From: Aphanomyces cochlioides
Taxonomy: Eukaryota > Oomycota > Saprolegniomycetes > Saprolegniales > Verrucalvaceae
NCBI GenBank assembly: GCA_019828595.1
Contig: JAHQRK010000005.1
Span: 992,001-1,056,000, forward strand
Length of the DNA stretch: 64,000 nucleotides
Direction of reading: 5' to 3'
The first letter of the stretch is position 1. Each line of letters begins with the position of its first letter. Of the stretch, positions 20,425 through 30,864 are shown piece by piece. The position numbers and the translations under genes were made by a program. The notes under the pieces were generated by a model. It worked only from the letters and a program-made list of their open reading frames with translations, was not told where the DNA came from and did no database searches.

Positions 20425-20774
20425 TGTGACGGTCTCGGGGATAGCGATGACGCACAAATAGACTCGAAGGTCCAGAGGTTTGGACTTCAAGGAGCCGAAT
20501 ATCCTCGACTTCAGTCAAGGACGATACAATAGGATCGAAGAGGTAGGAGGCGATCTTGACTAGTGCAGCAAGGCTAATATAGATGCAATCGAGTATATTG
20601 AGAAGTGAGCTTAATGTAAAGCTATAAAGATCTAAACATCTAATATAGAAAGGACGAGAATCAGAGGACGAGGGTGCTTTAGAATAACGTCAAGGGTCTT
20701 GTGGGGGTAGGGAACTTGTTGATTGACAAGCACCCACCGATGGAATGCTAATCGAGTCTTTCATGTCCGTCATA
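20425..20774 (-). repeat. 5' LTR of the composite gypsy element
   Basis: This is the pair of 5330-5679. The target duplication GCGC follows at 20775-20778. Confidence 0.92.
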
Positions 20775-21194
20775 GCGCCGCACGCGTACTACTTGTCGCC
20801 GCAGTACGTCTTTGGCTCGACCTTGCTCGTCTTCTCTCCATCCAACAGACTCTTCCACGACATGGAGCGAGCGGTGGCAAACCCGCCGCGTCCAGATTAC
20901 TACGACATGGACGTCCTGAACGACTTGTTCAAGTTGAACTGTGGCTATTTGCCCAACCACTACGTCGTGCTATCGTATACTCTCGTCGGGCCAACGAAAT
21001 GGTCGTTTGGTTCGAAAGAGGAGAGATTCGCTAAGACGTACGTGACGCATTTCTCGCCTGGTGCTGGGGTCGGCAAGCCATGGAATACACCGCGGGATGC
21101 TTTTCACGGACAACAAGGCGACTACCTGCTCGTGAAAGCGCTCTATGAAGCATACTGGCACGCTGAAGACGAGTTGTGTCCATGGTTCCACTGA
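20775..21194 (+). pseudogene. GT8-type glycosyltransferase, 3' half (copy 1)
   Basis: The sequence continues the gene broken at 5329: APHAYYLSPQYVFGSTLL, the YYDMDVLNDLF motif, LPNHYVVLSY and the C-terminal KTYVTHFSPG and GKPW, ending AEDELCPWFH at 21194. This half has no lesion. Copy 2 on the opposite strand just downstream matches it closely (NRLFHDMERAVANPPRPDYY is shared), so the two arose by inverted duplication. Confidence 0.9.
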
Positions 21195-21222
21195 TGACAA
21201 GTTAGCTTTAGACAGGATAATT

Positions 21223-22317
21223 TCACGATGACCTAATACAACGAACTCTACGGAGGAACGTGCGACTGCCGGCGGCAAACTCCTCTCTTCCCAGACGGAG
21301 TCTCTGACGAGGAGACAGCCTTGGTCTCGGTGTTTGATGTGTTGTAGATGGCCATCGATTAGCACTTGAAGACACAAGGCATACTGGAATACATTGGATC
21401 ATCAATGAAGCCAAACACAACTCATCTTCGGCCGCCCAGTAACTTTGAAACAGCGCTTGCAGCAGTGGTTCATGCGACCACTGCAGCCAAAACGCACTCC
21501 GAGATGTATCCCATGGCTTGCCCAACCCAACGCCCGGCGAGAAATGCGTCACGTACGTCTTGGCGATGCGCTCTTCCTTGGACGCAAACCCCCACATGAC
21601 ATTTTCATCCAGCGTCCCCGTCAGCACGACGTAGTGGTTGGGCAAATTGCCGCAGTCCAACTTGAACAAGTCGTTCAGGACGTCCATGTCGTAGTAATCT
21701 GGACGCGGCGGGTTTGCCACCGCTCGCTCCATGTCGTGGAAGAGTCTGTTGGATGGAGAGAAGACGAGCAACGTCGATGCCAACGCGTAGTTGTCGGTCA
21801 AGTAGTACGCATGCGGCGCCCACAGTGGCGCGTCGCCCAATGCAAACAAGTGATCCAAGTTGCGATGCACCCACCCGTCCGAGTCCAAGTAGATGACTTT
21901 GTCGTACCCGCGTTCTTGAAAGATGCGCAACTTGGTGAGCGACTCGGTCCATATATCTCGGTGCGCCGTTCGATTTTGTTTCCATGGCTCGATGGGGACA
22001 ACGACTAGACCCGCGAGATGGAGATGTCGGACGATCTCAGTCGGAACTTCAGTCGACACGATGGGTATGGACGTGGGGGTTCCCGTGTTGCGAATATTGC
22101 GTGCCATGATGATTGCATTGCATACCATTCGTGCGTCGGTGGCGTAGAGCATGTAGGTCATTCGAGGGAGATCTTTGGATGGCAGCCACGTCCACGGGAA
22201 CGACGACGTGACCTCGTATGGTTGCAGTAAATCCTTGTTGTTGGTGTTGAAGCCGATGATGAAGAAGATCACAAGGAGCGCCGCCAAGACTCTGAAAACG
22301 ACGTTCGTTCGACCCAT
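21223..22317 (-). CDS. GT8-type glycosyltransferase, type II membrane (copy 2)
   Basis: Glycogenin-like GT8 enzymes move a sugar from a nucleotide sugar with a metal bound by DxD. The 364 residues start at MGRTNVV, chosen because a membrane anchor (VLAALLVIFFIIGF, residues 10-23) follows directly; an upstream Met at 22536 would place the anchor 80 residues in. The catalytic domain has MLYATDARMVCNAI (55-68), YLDSD (143-147), HRNLDHLF and the YYDMDVLNDLF motif. After EDELC the C-terminus departs from copy 1 (which ends PWFH) into a basic tail of about 60 residues, perhaps read-through after loss of the original stop. It is the only GT8 copy here with an open frame. Confidence 0.82.
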   Translation of the reverse strand: MGRTNVVFRVLAALLVIFFIIGFNTNNKDLLQPYEVTSSFPWTWLPSKDLPRMTYMLYATDARMVCNAIIMARNIRNTGTPTSIPIVSTEVPTEIVRHLHLAGLVVVPIEPWKQNRTAHRDIWTESLTKLRIFQERGYDKVIYLDSDGWVHRNLDHLFALGDAPLWAPHAYYLTDNYALASTLLVFSPSNRLFHDMERAVANPPRPDYYDMDVLNDLFKLDCGNLPNHYVVLTGTLDENVMWGFASKEERIAKTYVTHFSPGVGLGKPWDTSRSAFWLQWSHEPLLQALFQSYWAAEDELCLASLMIQCIPVCLVSSSANRWPSTTHQTPRPRLSPRQRLRLGREEFAAGSRTFLRRVRCIRSS

Positions 22318-23805
22318 CGCGTCAAGGGAAAGTGTGGTTTTGTAGCTGCTTGGAACCGACTCGGAGCCACACTTTGTAACATTGAACCTAAAGATCTGCG
22401 GATGAGCCAGAAGGATGGAAGGGGATCTGTTCATTTCCTGCTGGCGCTGTTGGACAGAGAAACCACTCGACAAGCACGGCATCATTCGATGTGCCTTTTC
22501 TCCACATTGCATCCACGTCGTGGGTAAATTTCGCAACTGGAGTTACCAACGACGACATTGACAGTGCGACGGCACTTCAGCAAGGGAGAGAATTGACTCC
22601 TCGCTCTGACTGCTGCATCTTTCATGACCAGCAAAGACAAGACACGCTCTCATGCAGGCATCTAGGATGCGTGGCGAGATTCGAGTGAGGCGCTGCACAA
22701 AGTCAATCATTGCCCGGTTGTTGCTGACCCATCAGCAGGTTGGATCCGATTGGCAACCGCGCACGACACCAAAACTCTCAGTAGTCGTCAAGAGTTTTCC
22801 ACCAAAAAGCTGGCGTTCCTCATGGCATGCAGTGTGTTCAATCGAGCAGATCTTGTTGACCGCCGTTGGTGCACCACGGCATGCACCGCCTGTAACATGT
22901 TGACCCGTGGCGATCTCAAAATGACAGCGTCGTTCGTTGAAAGACATGTCGAACTATCTCTGCACAAGGGCCATTCTCGACGACTCTCCTATTTCTATGA
23001 GTGCTCGTCACCATCCATGATGGAGTGGGCATGCCTAGCTCAAGTCGTGCCGGGTTTTCAGGCTAACATAGAGCCATGACGCGCTCTTCTTATCTACAAT
23101 TTGCAATGTTGGAATTCGAACTTGAGACCCGTTCTGGGCAGTGGACAGTACACAAGAGAGCTGCTCTTCTCTCGTCATGTCCATTAGAACGTGGACGTCG
23201 GACACGCTCGACGGACTTTCTATCAAATCCACGCCACCTCCAGCTGCTTCGTAGCGTAACAACCTGGTTCGCTGTCGCAGGTGTTCGTTGAAGATCTTAC
23301 AGCTTGAATTGTGATCGCACCCAGCGTATCGCAACGTGGGTCCTGAACCATTTGTCTGCTTCGACACGAAAATTGCACAAAAGCACGAAGGCAAGAAATT
23401 TCGGGCACCCAGAGAAGTCATCATTCGATCGAGTTGTTCGAATGTAAATGTCCTCTGCACACAATGACTCAGGTAGTTCCTCGCTGCGGGCGATTGTAGG
23501 CATCGCAAAGCACAACCAACGAGATAGCGCCGCTAGCTCTGGTTGAAAGTTTCAACCAGAGCTCTCTTGGCTTAGTCCCTACAATATGCACGGTCTTGCG
23601 GGTTGCAGTGAGCTGAAATGGGTCGATAGGTGCATCTCAACCTAAATTTCAAAATTACTCTGCATAATGGGATAGCGAGCAAATGATGATTCCAAGTCCA
23701 ACGCGACCGGCTCGCCTTTCCATAATTGTGGTTTAGGTTGAATTTTCCACGACTGGTGTGTTGTATTCAGTGTACCAAAGGCAAACAACTTGCTCTGTGT
23801 GGGGA
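22318..23805. other. Intergenic region among GT8 copies
   Basis: No recognisable gene was found. Frames such as 23508-23035 (minus) are open but show no domain, anchor or relative here. Confidence 0.35.
23535..23563. repeat. 29-bp near-perfect palindrome
   Basis: Fourteen bases on each side pair exactly around a central G (23549). Its role is unknown. Confidence 0.7.
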
Positions 23806-23913
23806 ATGGAACGGATAAAGATTGGCTTCGGAGTCTTGGCGGCGCTCCTTGTGCTCTTCTTCATCATCGGCTTCAACACCACCAACAAGGATTTACTGCA
23901 ACCATACGTTTGA
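23806..23913 (+). pseudogene. GT8 membrane-anchor fragment (copy 4)
   Basis: The 35 residues MERIKIGFGVLAALLVLFF and onwards match the first part of copy 2 (VLAALLVIFFIIGF, then NKDLLQPY). The similarity ends at CCATACG, after which TTTGA gives a stop. Only the anchor exon survives, with no catalytic domain within the next kilobase on this strand. It could also be an exon of a gene spliced to something unseen, but a truncated duplicate is simpler. Confidence 0.75.
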
Positions 23914-25315
23914 CACGAAAGAGCTTTCGAAATCGACTTGCCTTAGCTTGAAACAAAAAGTGATGTAAGCGAGAGCTTTTAAAATAATCGTTTGTGCGAG
24001 ATATGAACTACCGGCGACACTCGATTGACTGGACAAACATAACTAGATGGTACACGAGATCGTCTTCTTCAATGTCACGATCGTCCAGTAAATCACGGTT
24101 GAGTCTCACAAGCCTTCGTCTCTCCAATGCTTTTGTGGCCTGACGCACTATGATTTGACGTTCACTGATCTTCACCATACCCACAGCGCTGCAACTTGTC
24201 GCCACGACTTGTCAACACGACTTGTGGGAGTTTCACAGCAAACAGAGAAAGAAACGTCAATAATTTAGAAGAAATGACGAACTTGCTGTCGTGAATTGTT
24301 GCCACTCTGACACCCACTATTACGTGATTATGCTGCCTCGATTGACGCATCAAGTATCGTGGAAGAAGCAATTCAGAATAATCATTGGAACAACGAGCGC
24401 CCAAAAAACCAAGACGAGGAAATGCTGTTGCAGACAGCTTGATCTATTTGGCTCAAACGCAGCAAAGGATTCGCCTAGAACGTTTTTTAGCCACCGAAAA
24501 CGACCGAATGAGCTCTTGCTTTGTTCAAACAAATTGATTTACCTCTGTCTCCTCGTCAGAATTTGGATGTTGCCCAGTACCTTACCATGACCCCATCAGC
24601 CGATGTTCTTTTTCTTGACATTTCAGATGAATCCCGTCTTGAGCTCATCGCTGAAGTATGTTCAATCAACGTCACTGATTTGAAAGTTTGATTACTGAAC
24701 ATGGAAAAGTATTAGCTCTAACACTACAATTAAAGCTAGTGTTCTCTAGTGTCAGCTTCGTCTGCGACTGTTCTACCTATAATCCACACATTGGTCCGCT
24801 GCTTGCATTTCGCTTTTGGAGTCTTCTTTTCAATCCTAATTTCATTGAAATGCAGCCATAGAGGATTTCTTAGAGGTACCATGCACAACAGGATCGTGTT
24901 GGCGATGCAACCGAAGGAAGAAATTGACTGCAACGATGATTGAACAGCCCAAAACATTTCTATACTTGATTCAAGTATTGGAATACGAAATTCACAACGC
25001 CATTTATATCGCATTCATGCAACATCTCCATAAAAATTCCGTATCAAGTTTCCATCCCTAGTGTAATCTGTACTGACGTCTGAGCACTTCTTCGTCGCTC
25101 CTGGCGTTCGTTCATTGACGAACTGGGGGAGGATTGTCCGTCCGTCGTCTCCCCGTTCTTACCGAGACTTCATTGTCCATTGTGTTGCAGAGTCTGCACC
25201 GATGGAGTTGACACTGGTGTGGTCCTTGGCATATGATGTACCATGTTAGCAAATGCTGTTTATCGCTGAGATATGGTTCATGCGTTGGGACTAAAGTCAA
25301 GAGATTGATTGACAG
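23914..25315. other. Intergenic region with a possible transposon relic
   Basis: Minus-strand frame 24205-24008 (65 aa; LLDDRDIEEDDLVYHLV) faintly resembles the start of transposon nucleases. The 21 bp at 24298-24318 are shared with 3619-3639 in the Myb/SANT relic. Nothing else is recognisable. Confidence 0.3.
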
Positions 25316-26489
25316 CTACAGCCACGGACAGAGCTCTGCCGCCGCGTCGTAGTACATGAAGAACAAGTCATAAAAGAGCGGCTCAAAGTCGGGATTGCGA
25401 TTTTCCAGTGGGTGAGCCATGGTTTATGGAGCCCGTAGCCCATCGTGAAGTGGTGCACGTACGTCTTGTTGATGCGCTCCGATCGGCTGGCAAAGCCAAA
25501 CGTGGGTTCTTCCACGATCGTCGGCGTCAAGACAACGTAGTGGCTCGGCAGATAGCCGCAATCGAGGCGCCAGAGATCGTTGAGAACGTCCATGTCAAAG
25601 TAATTCTGTTTGGCGTGGCTGGCGAGAGCGTCTTTGATCTTTTGAAACGCCACGTTGGATGGAGAAATGACGAGCAGCGTCGAGCCAAAGAAGAGCTTCT
25701 CGCCGAGGTAATACGCACGAGGGGCCCAGAGGATTGCGTCGCCCAGGGAGAACAAATGATCCAAGTTGCGATGGACCCAAGCGTCAGAATCCAAGTAGAT
25801 GACTCGGTTGTAGCCGCGCTCTTGAAATATGTACAGCTTCGTGAGCGAGTCCGACCAGTAGTCACTCCCCGCTGTGTACTGTTGACTCCAGAGATCCACG
25901 AGCTCGACTTGGATGTGAGCATCGCGGAGACGCTGGATCCTGTCCGTCGAGACCGTCTTGGACACCAAAGTCACAATTGGAATCGACATCGGCGTGCCTG
26001 TTCTTCGAATGTTGCGGGCCATGATGATGGCGTTGCAGACCGTGCGGTCGTCCGTGGCGTAGAGCATATACGCCCACCGCGGAGGTTTGTCGACTGGCGC
26101 AGTCGTTGGCAGCGTTGTGGCATTTGTGACTGTTGGCGTCCGTGAGGTGATTGTTGGCTTTGGCGTCGCTGGTTCCGACGAGTCGCGGTGTTGGCGTTGG
26201 TAATGTTGGCGTTGGCAGTAGAGTTATTGGCATCGCTTAGCTGGTTGAGCAGCGGCGTGGATGTCGTAGCGTTTGAGTCTGTGGCTGTCGTACTCCTGTC
26301 GAGATCCAACGAATCCACAATGTGCTTGACTCTGCTCTGATGGGCGTGGGCTGGCTGGCTATCGAGTGAGAGATGGAAACTTTTCACCACGCGAGAGTCC
26401 AAGTAAATGACGGCCACCACAAACACAAGAACTACGCCAAAGACAAGGATCGTCTGGCGCCGCGCCCAGCCGTGTCGATTCGTCTCCAT
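25316..26489 (-). pseudogene. GT8-type glycosyltransferase with two frame breaks (copy 3)
   Basis: The protein starts METNRHGW at 26489 with a membrane anchor (TILVFGVVLVFVVAVIYL), then a Ser/Thr/Asn-rich stem. Near 26184-26190 one base is missing and the frame shifts into PPRWAYMLYATDDRTVCNAI. The catalytic part has YLDSDAW, HRNLDHLF, YFDMDVLNDLW and LPSHYVVL. Near 25401-25406, THWK changes frame, where an extra G would give THWENRNPDFEPLFYD and the family-like end AAAELCPWL at 25316. Both lesions are single-base and next to short homopolymers or repeats, so sequencing error is possible. It is otherwise full length. Confidence 0.75.
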
Positions 26490-26664
26490 CGCGGTGGAAA
26501 AACAAGTTTATAACGCCCCCTGACAACGTCGATCGAAAGACCAAAGCCTCACGCTAAACTTCCACAAAACGTCGAAGCTTTCTCGAGTGCATTCGACGTT
26601 GAAACTTCCCCACAGCGAGTCTGCACGCAGCGACGAAGCCAAGATGGAAAGCTGCATTATCTTG

Positions 26665-28134
26665 TTAGCTCCATGGGATGCTCTGTGCAATTTCTTGAGC
26701 CATGTGAATCCGCCGCTCCAATATGGCAATGAACGCTGGGTCGAGGTCGGTCGCTCCTTGGTCGATCAAGCACGTTTGATCCAACATGCCGCGGCTGGCC
26801 ATCGACATGGCGGCGCGGCGTTTGTGCCGTGGCGTCACAAAGCGCGGAACTCTTTGAATCGCCGCCTGGCCTCGCTCCGTCCAATTTGTCGTGTTGGACG
26901 CCATGTCGCCAATCGATTCAACGAGGTCGATGATTTCGCCGCCATTGACAAACAAGAGCGTCGCCGTGTCCTCCGATTCGAACGGCATAAACTGCGCCAA
27001 ACTACCGCAGAGTGTGTTCCTGTGCTCGTTGAGATCTTCTGGCTTGGAGACGACGCTGGCTGCCCAGTCGGAGAACCGATATGGCCTTTGGCTCAATTCA
27101 AACGCGAGCCAAAAGCTTTCCTTGTCACCCCACGAAAATGGCGGATCATGGAAGCGTCGGGACGCTGCGAGGTGCCACAGGACTTTGAGCACTGTCGGGC
27201 CAGCGACGCGCTTGTCAAGGAGGACCATCGACGAGTCTTGCTCATGAGCTGTGGCTCGAGCGTAGATCTGCGACTTTTGCAGTTGCGGTGACGGGCTTTT
27301 GAACGGCGGGAGACCAAAGTCATGGTACGGAAACGTTTCCAGGAACGACGAGAGGTACGATCGACCGTCGGGCATGGCTTGGTTTAGCCAGTAGTTGATG
27401 GGCAACACACGATCGTAGAAGAAAAGCGTGCCAGTCTCAACGACGGGCGGCAGAGACCAGAGCGATGCTGGGTCTTTGGCAAAGATGTTGTCAACGTCGA
27501 GGAGCATCACTCGTTCAAACGGCGACACCACGACAGCGAGTGGTTTGAGCCAAAAGTTTTGAAATTTCTTGGCCACAGCCTCCGTCATGAGGTTGGCAGC
27601 GACGACGAGGCGACAGACGTCAACGATCTCAACCGACTCGGGATCTAAACCGACGAGGAACGATCGAATGCTTGGAGGAAGCTCCGAGTCCAAGCAGTGC
27701 ATGATCTGAATCGGATCAGTGTTTCCAAAAGCTCGTAGCTCTTTGATGAGCGATGCGCCGATGGGAACAAACGCTCGGTGCAATGAAAGCACGATGCCGC
27801 GCTTGGAGTGGGCAAACTTGGAGGGAAAGCCTTGCTCTGGATTGAGATGAAAGAGCGCTTGGAACGACGTTGAGTCTGCAGTTGGTGGCAGCTTCACTGA
27901 AATTCTTGGGCTTGGCAATGGAGAAGAAAGCGAGCTGTTGGAGCGATTCATGAGATCCAACGCAAAGAACGGAGGACTCGAGGAAGCGTTGCGAGAACTG
28001 TTGGCACGATGAGCTGCAGGACGAAAATGCAGCTGGACGCTGTTGACAGAGGCATAAAGACTGCGAAGATAGATAATTTGGCAGACGACGCAGACGAGAG
28101 ATATCTTAAGGAAGAGCGGAGAAAGAGATGGCAT
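26665..28134 (-). CDS. Mnn1/GT71-like mannosyltransferase
   Basis: The 489 residues start at MPSLSPLF, chosen because the anchor (ISLVCVVCQIIYL, 11-23) follows; an upstream Met exists at 28227. After a Ser/Pro-rich stem come GIVLSLHRAFVP, the DxD-type metal site LLDVDN (211-216), MVLLDKR (303-309) and GDKESFWLAFEL (336-347), the signature order of fungal Mnn1-type alpha-1,3-mannosyltransferases. It should act in the Golgi on glycoproteins, but the sugar is inferred from the family. It lies in the GT8 cluster and in tandem with LAMTOR2, 126 bp upstream. No intron is needed. Confidence 0.8.
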   Translation of the reverse strand: MPSLSPLFLKISLVCVVCQIIYLRSLYASVNSVQLHFRPAAHRANSSRNASSSPPFFALDLMNRSNSSLSSPLPSPRISVKLPPTADSTSFQALFHLNPEQGFPSKFAHSKRGIVLSLHRAFVPIGASLIKELRAFGNTDPIQIMHCLDSELPPSIRSFLVGLDPESVEIVDVCRLVVAANLMTEAVAKKFQNFWLKPLAVVVSPFERVMLLDVDNIFAKDPASLWSLPPVVETGTLFFYDRVLPINYWLNQAMPDGRSYLSSFLETFPYHDFGLPPFKSPSPQLQKSQIYARATAHEQDSSMVLLDKRVAGPTVLKVLWHLAASRRFHDPPFSWGDKESFWLAFELSQRPYRFSDWAASVVSKPEDLNEHRNTLCGSLAQFMPFESEDTATLLFVNGGEIIDLVESIGDMASNTTNWTERGQAAIQRVPRFVTPRHKRRAAMSMASRGMLDQTCLIDQGATDLDPAFIAILERRIHMAQEIAQSIPWS

Positions 28135-28260
28135 CGGCTGGTTGCATGTGTCATTTTTAAAACTGGAGATGATAGCCAAGTCGGTTTCAACCCCAAGGCT
28201 AAAAGGGGAGCATAACAATGGCAGCATGAGTGGAATCGGTATCGAGTGTATTGGCTGTAT

Positions 28261-28656
28261 TTAGACTTGGATTTGCTGCAATGCGTCGACGAGGAATGGC
28301 TGCAACGCTTCGAGCTTGGACTTGACCAGACCAAGTGGCGCCTCGCCGTTTGAATACGCACACAAGAGGTAGCCTGGACTGGCTGAGATAATCCCGAGGC
28401 ATTTGTCCTTGTCGAAATTAACAAAGAGCACTTGGAGGCTCTCGTCTGTGAAGATTTCCTTGGCTGACTGCGCATACTCGCCCCAGACATTGGCGACGAT
28501 GGCACCGACGACTTTGGCGTCGACGGCCGTCGTTTCGCTCTTCAAGGAACCTACAGAGCCCAAGAGAGCTCCATCTACCGTCATAAGAAGCGTCGCAGTC
28601 ACGCCGTCGCCCACGATTTGGCTCAGCACGTCGGGGAGGACCTTGGCACGGATCAT
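28261..28656 (-). CDS. LAMTOR2: Ragulator subunit LAMTOR2 (roadblock/LC7)
   Basis: This is a single-exon protein of 131 residues. It keeps the start and length of animal p14/LAMTOR2: MIRAKVLPDVLSQ, then TLLMTVDGALLGS, VVGAIVANVWGEY and LLCAYSNGEAPLGLVKSK. In other eukaryotes it pairs with LAMTOR3 in the lysosomal Ragulator complex that recruits Rag GTPases and TORC1. It is divergently arranged with the glucosidase II beta gene (515 bp between starts). Confidence 0.9.
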   Translation of the reverse strand: MIRAKVLPDVLSQIVGDGVTATLLMTVDGALLGSVGSLKSETTAVDAKVVGAIVANVWGEYAQSAKEIFTDESLQVLFVNFDKDKCLGIISASPGYLLCAYSNGEAPLGLVKSKLEALQPFLVDALQQIQV

Positions 28657-29171
28657 CAGGGTTGTCTTTCTGTCAGCAAGGTCAAAATATACACACCAAA
28701 TTTGCGCTTTTCAATGAAGTAAACTCAATTGTGTACAAAACAGAAGTATATTGATGTCTATAGTGCAATATAAGTATGGGTGCGGAATATGAAATTAAAG
28801 CACCTATTTTTTATAATTTACTTAAATGAAATATTCATATTTTAGACAACTATTATTTTCATTAAAGTAAACTTGTTTCCAAATAACTTGAAATTTTTAT
28901 GCTTAGTTTACTTAAACGATAATTTAGCTGCAGCTTAGTTTACTTTTATGAAAACATTGAATTATCTTATGTCAAGGTTTACCTCGATTTAAGGATATCG
29001 TCGTTACTATATCCTTGTTTAAAGCACTTTTAATATAATTTTGTGTATTTAATAGAAATTGTTGTCATTAAACAAGGTACCTGGGCAGAAAATACTTTTT
29101 GCTTCAATTACTTTGTTGAGAGGTTGGCAGTATAAATTTCCACGTGAGAAAAGCGCGATCTCAACCGCAAG
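28657..29171. other. Shared upstream region of LAMTOR2 and glucosidase II beta
   Basis: This is an A/T-rich 515-bp spacer with several TTTACTT/AAGTAAA repeats (28720-28960). Both promoters must lie here. No further gene is visible. Confidence 0.45.
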
Positions 29172-30859
29172 ATGAAGTTGTCGATCCTGGCCGCGTGTTT
29201 GGCTGGATGTGCCGCCAGTGCGCCGCAATTGCATGGCCTAAAGCCTGAAGCTCAAGCTCAAGTGGCTGCTGCTGCCTCGGTACGTCGATCTTGTCGTTTG
29301 GCAGCGTGAAATGAAGGCATTTTTAGTTGAACTGTGACAGCGGCACCAAAAATATTCCAATTGCGAGTGTCAACGACGATTACTGCGATTGCCGTGATGG
29401 AAGTGACGAACCAGGCACAGCGGCTTGCTCACACACGCAAGTCCAATTCTATTGCGAAAACAAGGGTTTCTTTCCCTCGGAAATCCCCACGTCGAGGGTC
29501 AACGACGGAATCTGCGGTATGGTTGTTTGTTGCCACGTGTTTGGTCACCATTACATGTAGATTGTTGTGATGGAAGCGATGAATACAACAGTGGCGCATC
29601 GTGTCCACAAACGTGCGCCACGCTACGTGCCGAACACGACAAGGAAAAGGCAGCACAAGATGCAGTGTTGGAAGCTGGTCGTGAAGCACGACTCAAGATC
29701 GTCGCGACGTCCAAACTCCAGAAAGAAGAGCAATATCGTCGCCGTACGGACTTGGAAGTGGAGAAAGCTCGCCACGACAAGGCAGTTGAAGACGCACGAG
29801 CGCTCAAAGTGTCGGAGGAAGCGATTGAGGTTCAAGAACAAAAGGCGGCTGCTGTCGCCACGCGCAAAAAAGCCGCAGTGCATCTCGGCTTGCATGACTT
29901 GTCATCCGAACAACTTATCGAACTCGTACACTTTTGAGACCTGCCTCGCCTGATTGAATCCCTTAGGTACTTGATCTCTCTATCAAAGTTCCTTTGAGGA
30001 GTGACGTTTTGAGTGCCATTCGCGGCGTGCAGACGTCCGACGCGTCTGTGATTGATCAGCAAGAACAAGCGTACGAACTGACGTTGGCTGCGCACAAGAA
30101 GGAGGTCGAGCGTGCCAATCAAGTCAATGCAGACCTCAAGAAAGCCAAAGAGGATGCTCGCAAGCTCAAGGAAGATGCTGGTGAAACGTTTGAAGAAGAG
30201 AATGACGACAAGTACAAGCCACTCGAAGTGCCAACGCCGCCTGAACGTCCAATCGATCAACTGTTTGGTCAATTGACGTCGGACCAGTCGGTTCCTCGTC
30301 CTGGTGAGAGTCTATCACAACTCCACTATGCTCACTAAATCATGCAACGTAGAGGCCAAAGCTGCGCGTGAAGCCCTCGACTCGGCAGAATCCAAAGCTC
30401 GAGAGACTCAATCTGAGCTCGATGCGATGGAGAAGAAGCTCCAGCTCCAGTACGGTCCCGACGATGTGCTCTTCTCGCTCCGAGACAGCTGTGTGGAAGT
30501 CAAGTCGGGCGAATACACGTACAAGATGTGTTGGTTTGGCCAAGCACATCAAGATCACACGTCTCTCGGGTGCGTTTGAACATCTTCTATCTACCAAGTG
30601 ACTTAACGACTGCAGGACGATGGAACCGATCGGACCATCCCCACGATTGAACCGAATCAAGTTTTCAGGAGGCACCAAGTGCTGGAATGGTCCTGAGCGA
30701 TCGTTGACTGTGACTTTGACTTGCGGGGAGACACAAGAGCTTGGTGGCATTGAAGAGCCAAGCACTTGTGTCTACGTTGCGACGCTGCAGACTCCAATTG
30801 CTTGCTCGCCAGAGGCGACATCGGCTCCTACCTCGACGCCAAGTCATGACGAATTGTAG
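29172..30859 (+). CDS. PRKCSH: Glucosidase II beta subunit (PRKCSH-like), 6 exons
   Basis: Exons 29172-29279, 29327-29516, 29561-29925, 29967-30303, 30353-30569 and 30616-30859 join in phase to 486 residues. A signal peptide (MKLSILAACLAGCAASA) leads to two LDL-receptor class A-like repeats (DDYCDCRDGSDEPGT and DCCDGSDEYNSG), a long coiled coil (about 100-215) and a C-terminal mannose-6-phosphate receptor homology domain (YTYKMCWFGQA). It ends in HDEL, the ER-retention signal. The subunit holds the catalytic alpha chain in the ER and guides trimming of glucose from N-glycans. Its stop is 5 bp from that of the kinase on the other strand. Confidence 0.95.
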
Positions 30860-30864
30860 TCGCG

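Larger units (their letters stand above)
5330..20774 (-). mobile_element. 15.4-kb composite Ty3/gypsy element with nested copia block
   Basis: Direct repeats 5330-5679 and 20425-20774 (350 bp each, three differences seen, about 99% identical) bound the element. They start TGTGACGG and end CCGTCATA, a near-perfect inverted terminus. GCGC at 5326-5329 and 20775-20778 is the target duplication. Minus-strand order is 5' LTR, primer-binding site, gag, protease, RT/RNase H, [copia-derived block about 7490-13955], integrase, polypurine tract, 3' LTR. It interrupts a GT8 gene. The high LTR identity shows a recent insertion, although several coding parts carry frame breaks. Confidence 0.93.

Noticed and set aside
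23035..23508. 157-codon minus-strand frame as a possible gene
   Set aside because: It has no recognisable motif and lies in a region full of broken duplicates; it could not be supported beyond being open.
24008..24205. Harbinger nuclease N-terminus
   Set aside because: The resemblance is only a short acidic pattern; no DDE motif or terminal repeats were found, so it is not called as a gene.
25408..26145. 245-codon plus-strand frame
   Set aside because: It is exactly antisense to the GT8 copy 3 catalytic domain, with no recognisable motif of its own.
26587..27291. 234-codon plus-strand frame
   Set aside because: It is antisense to the GT71-like gene, which carries the family motifs.
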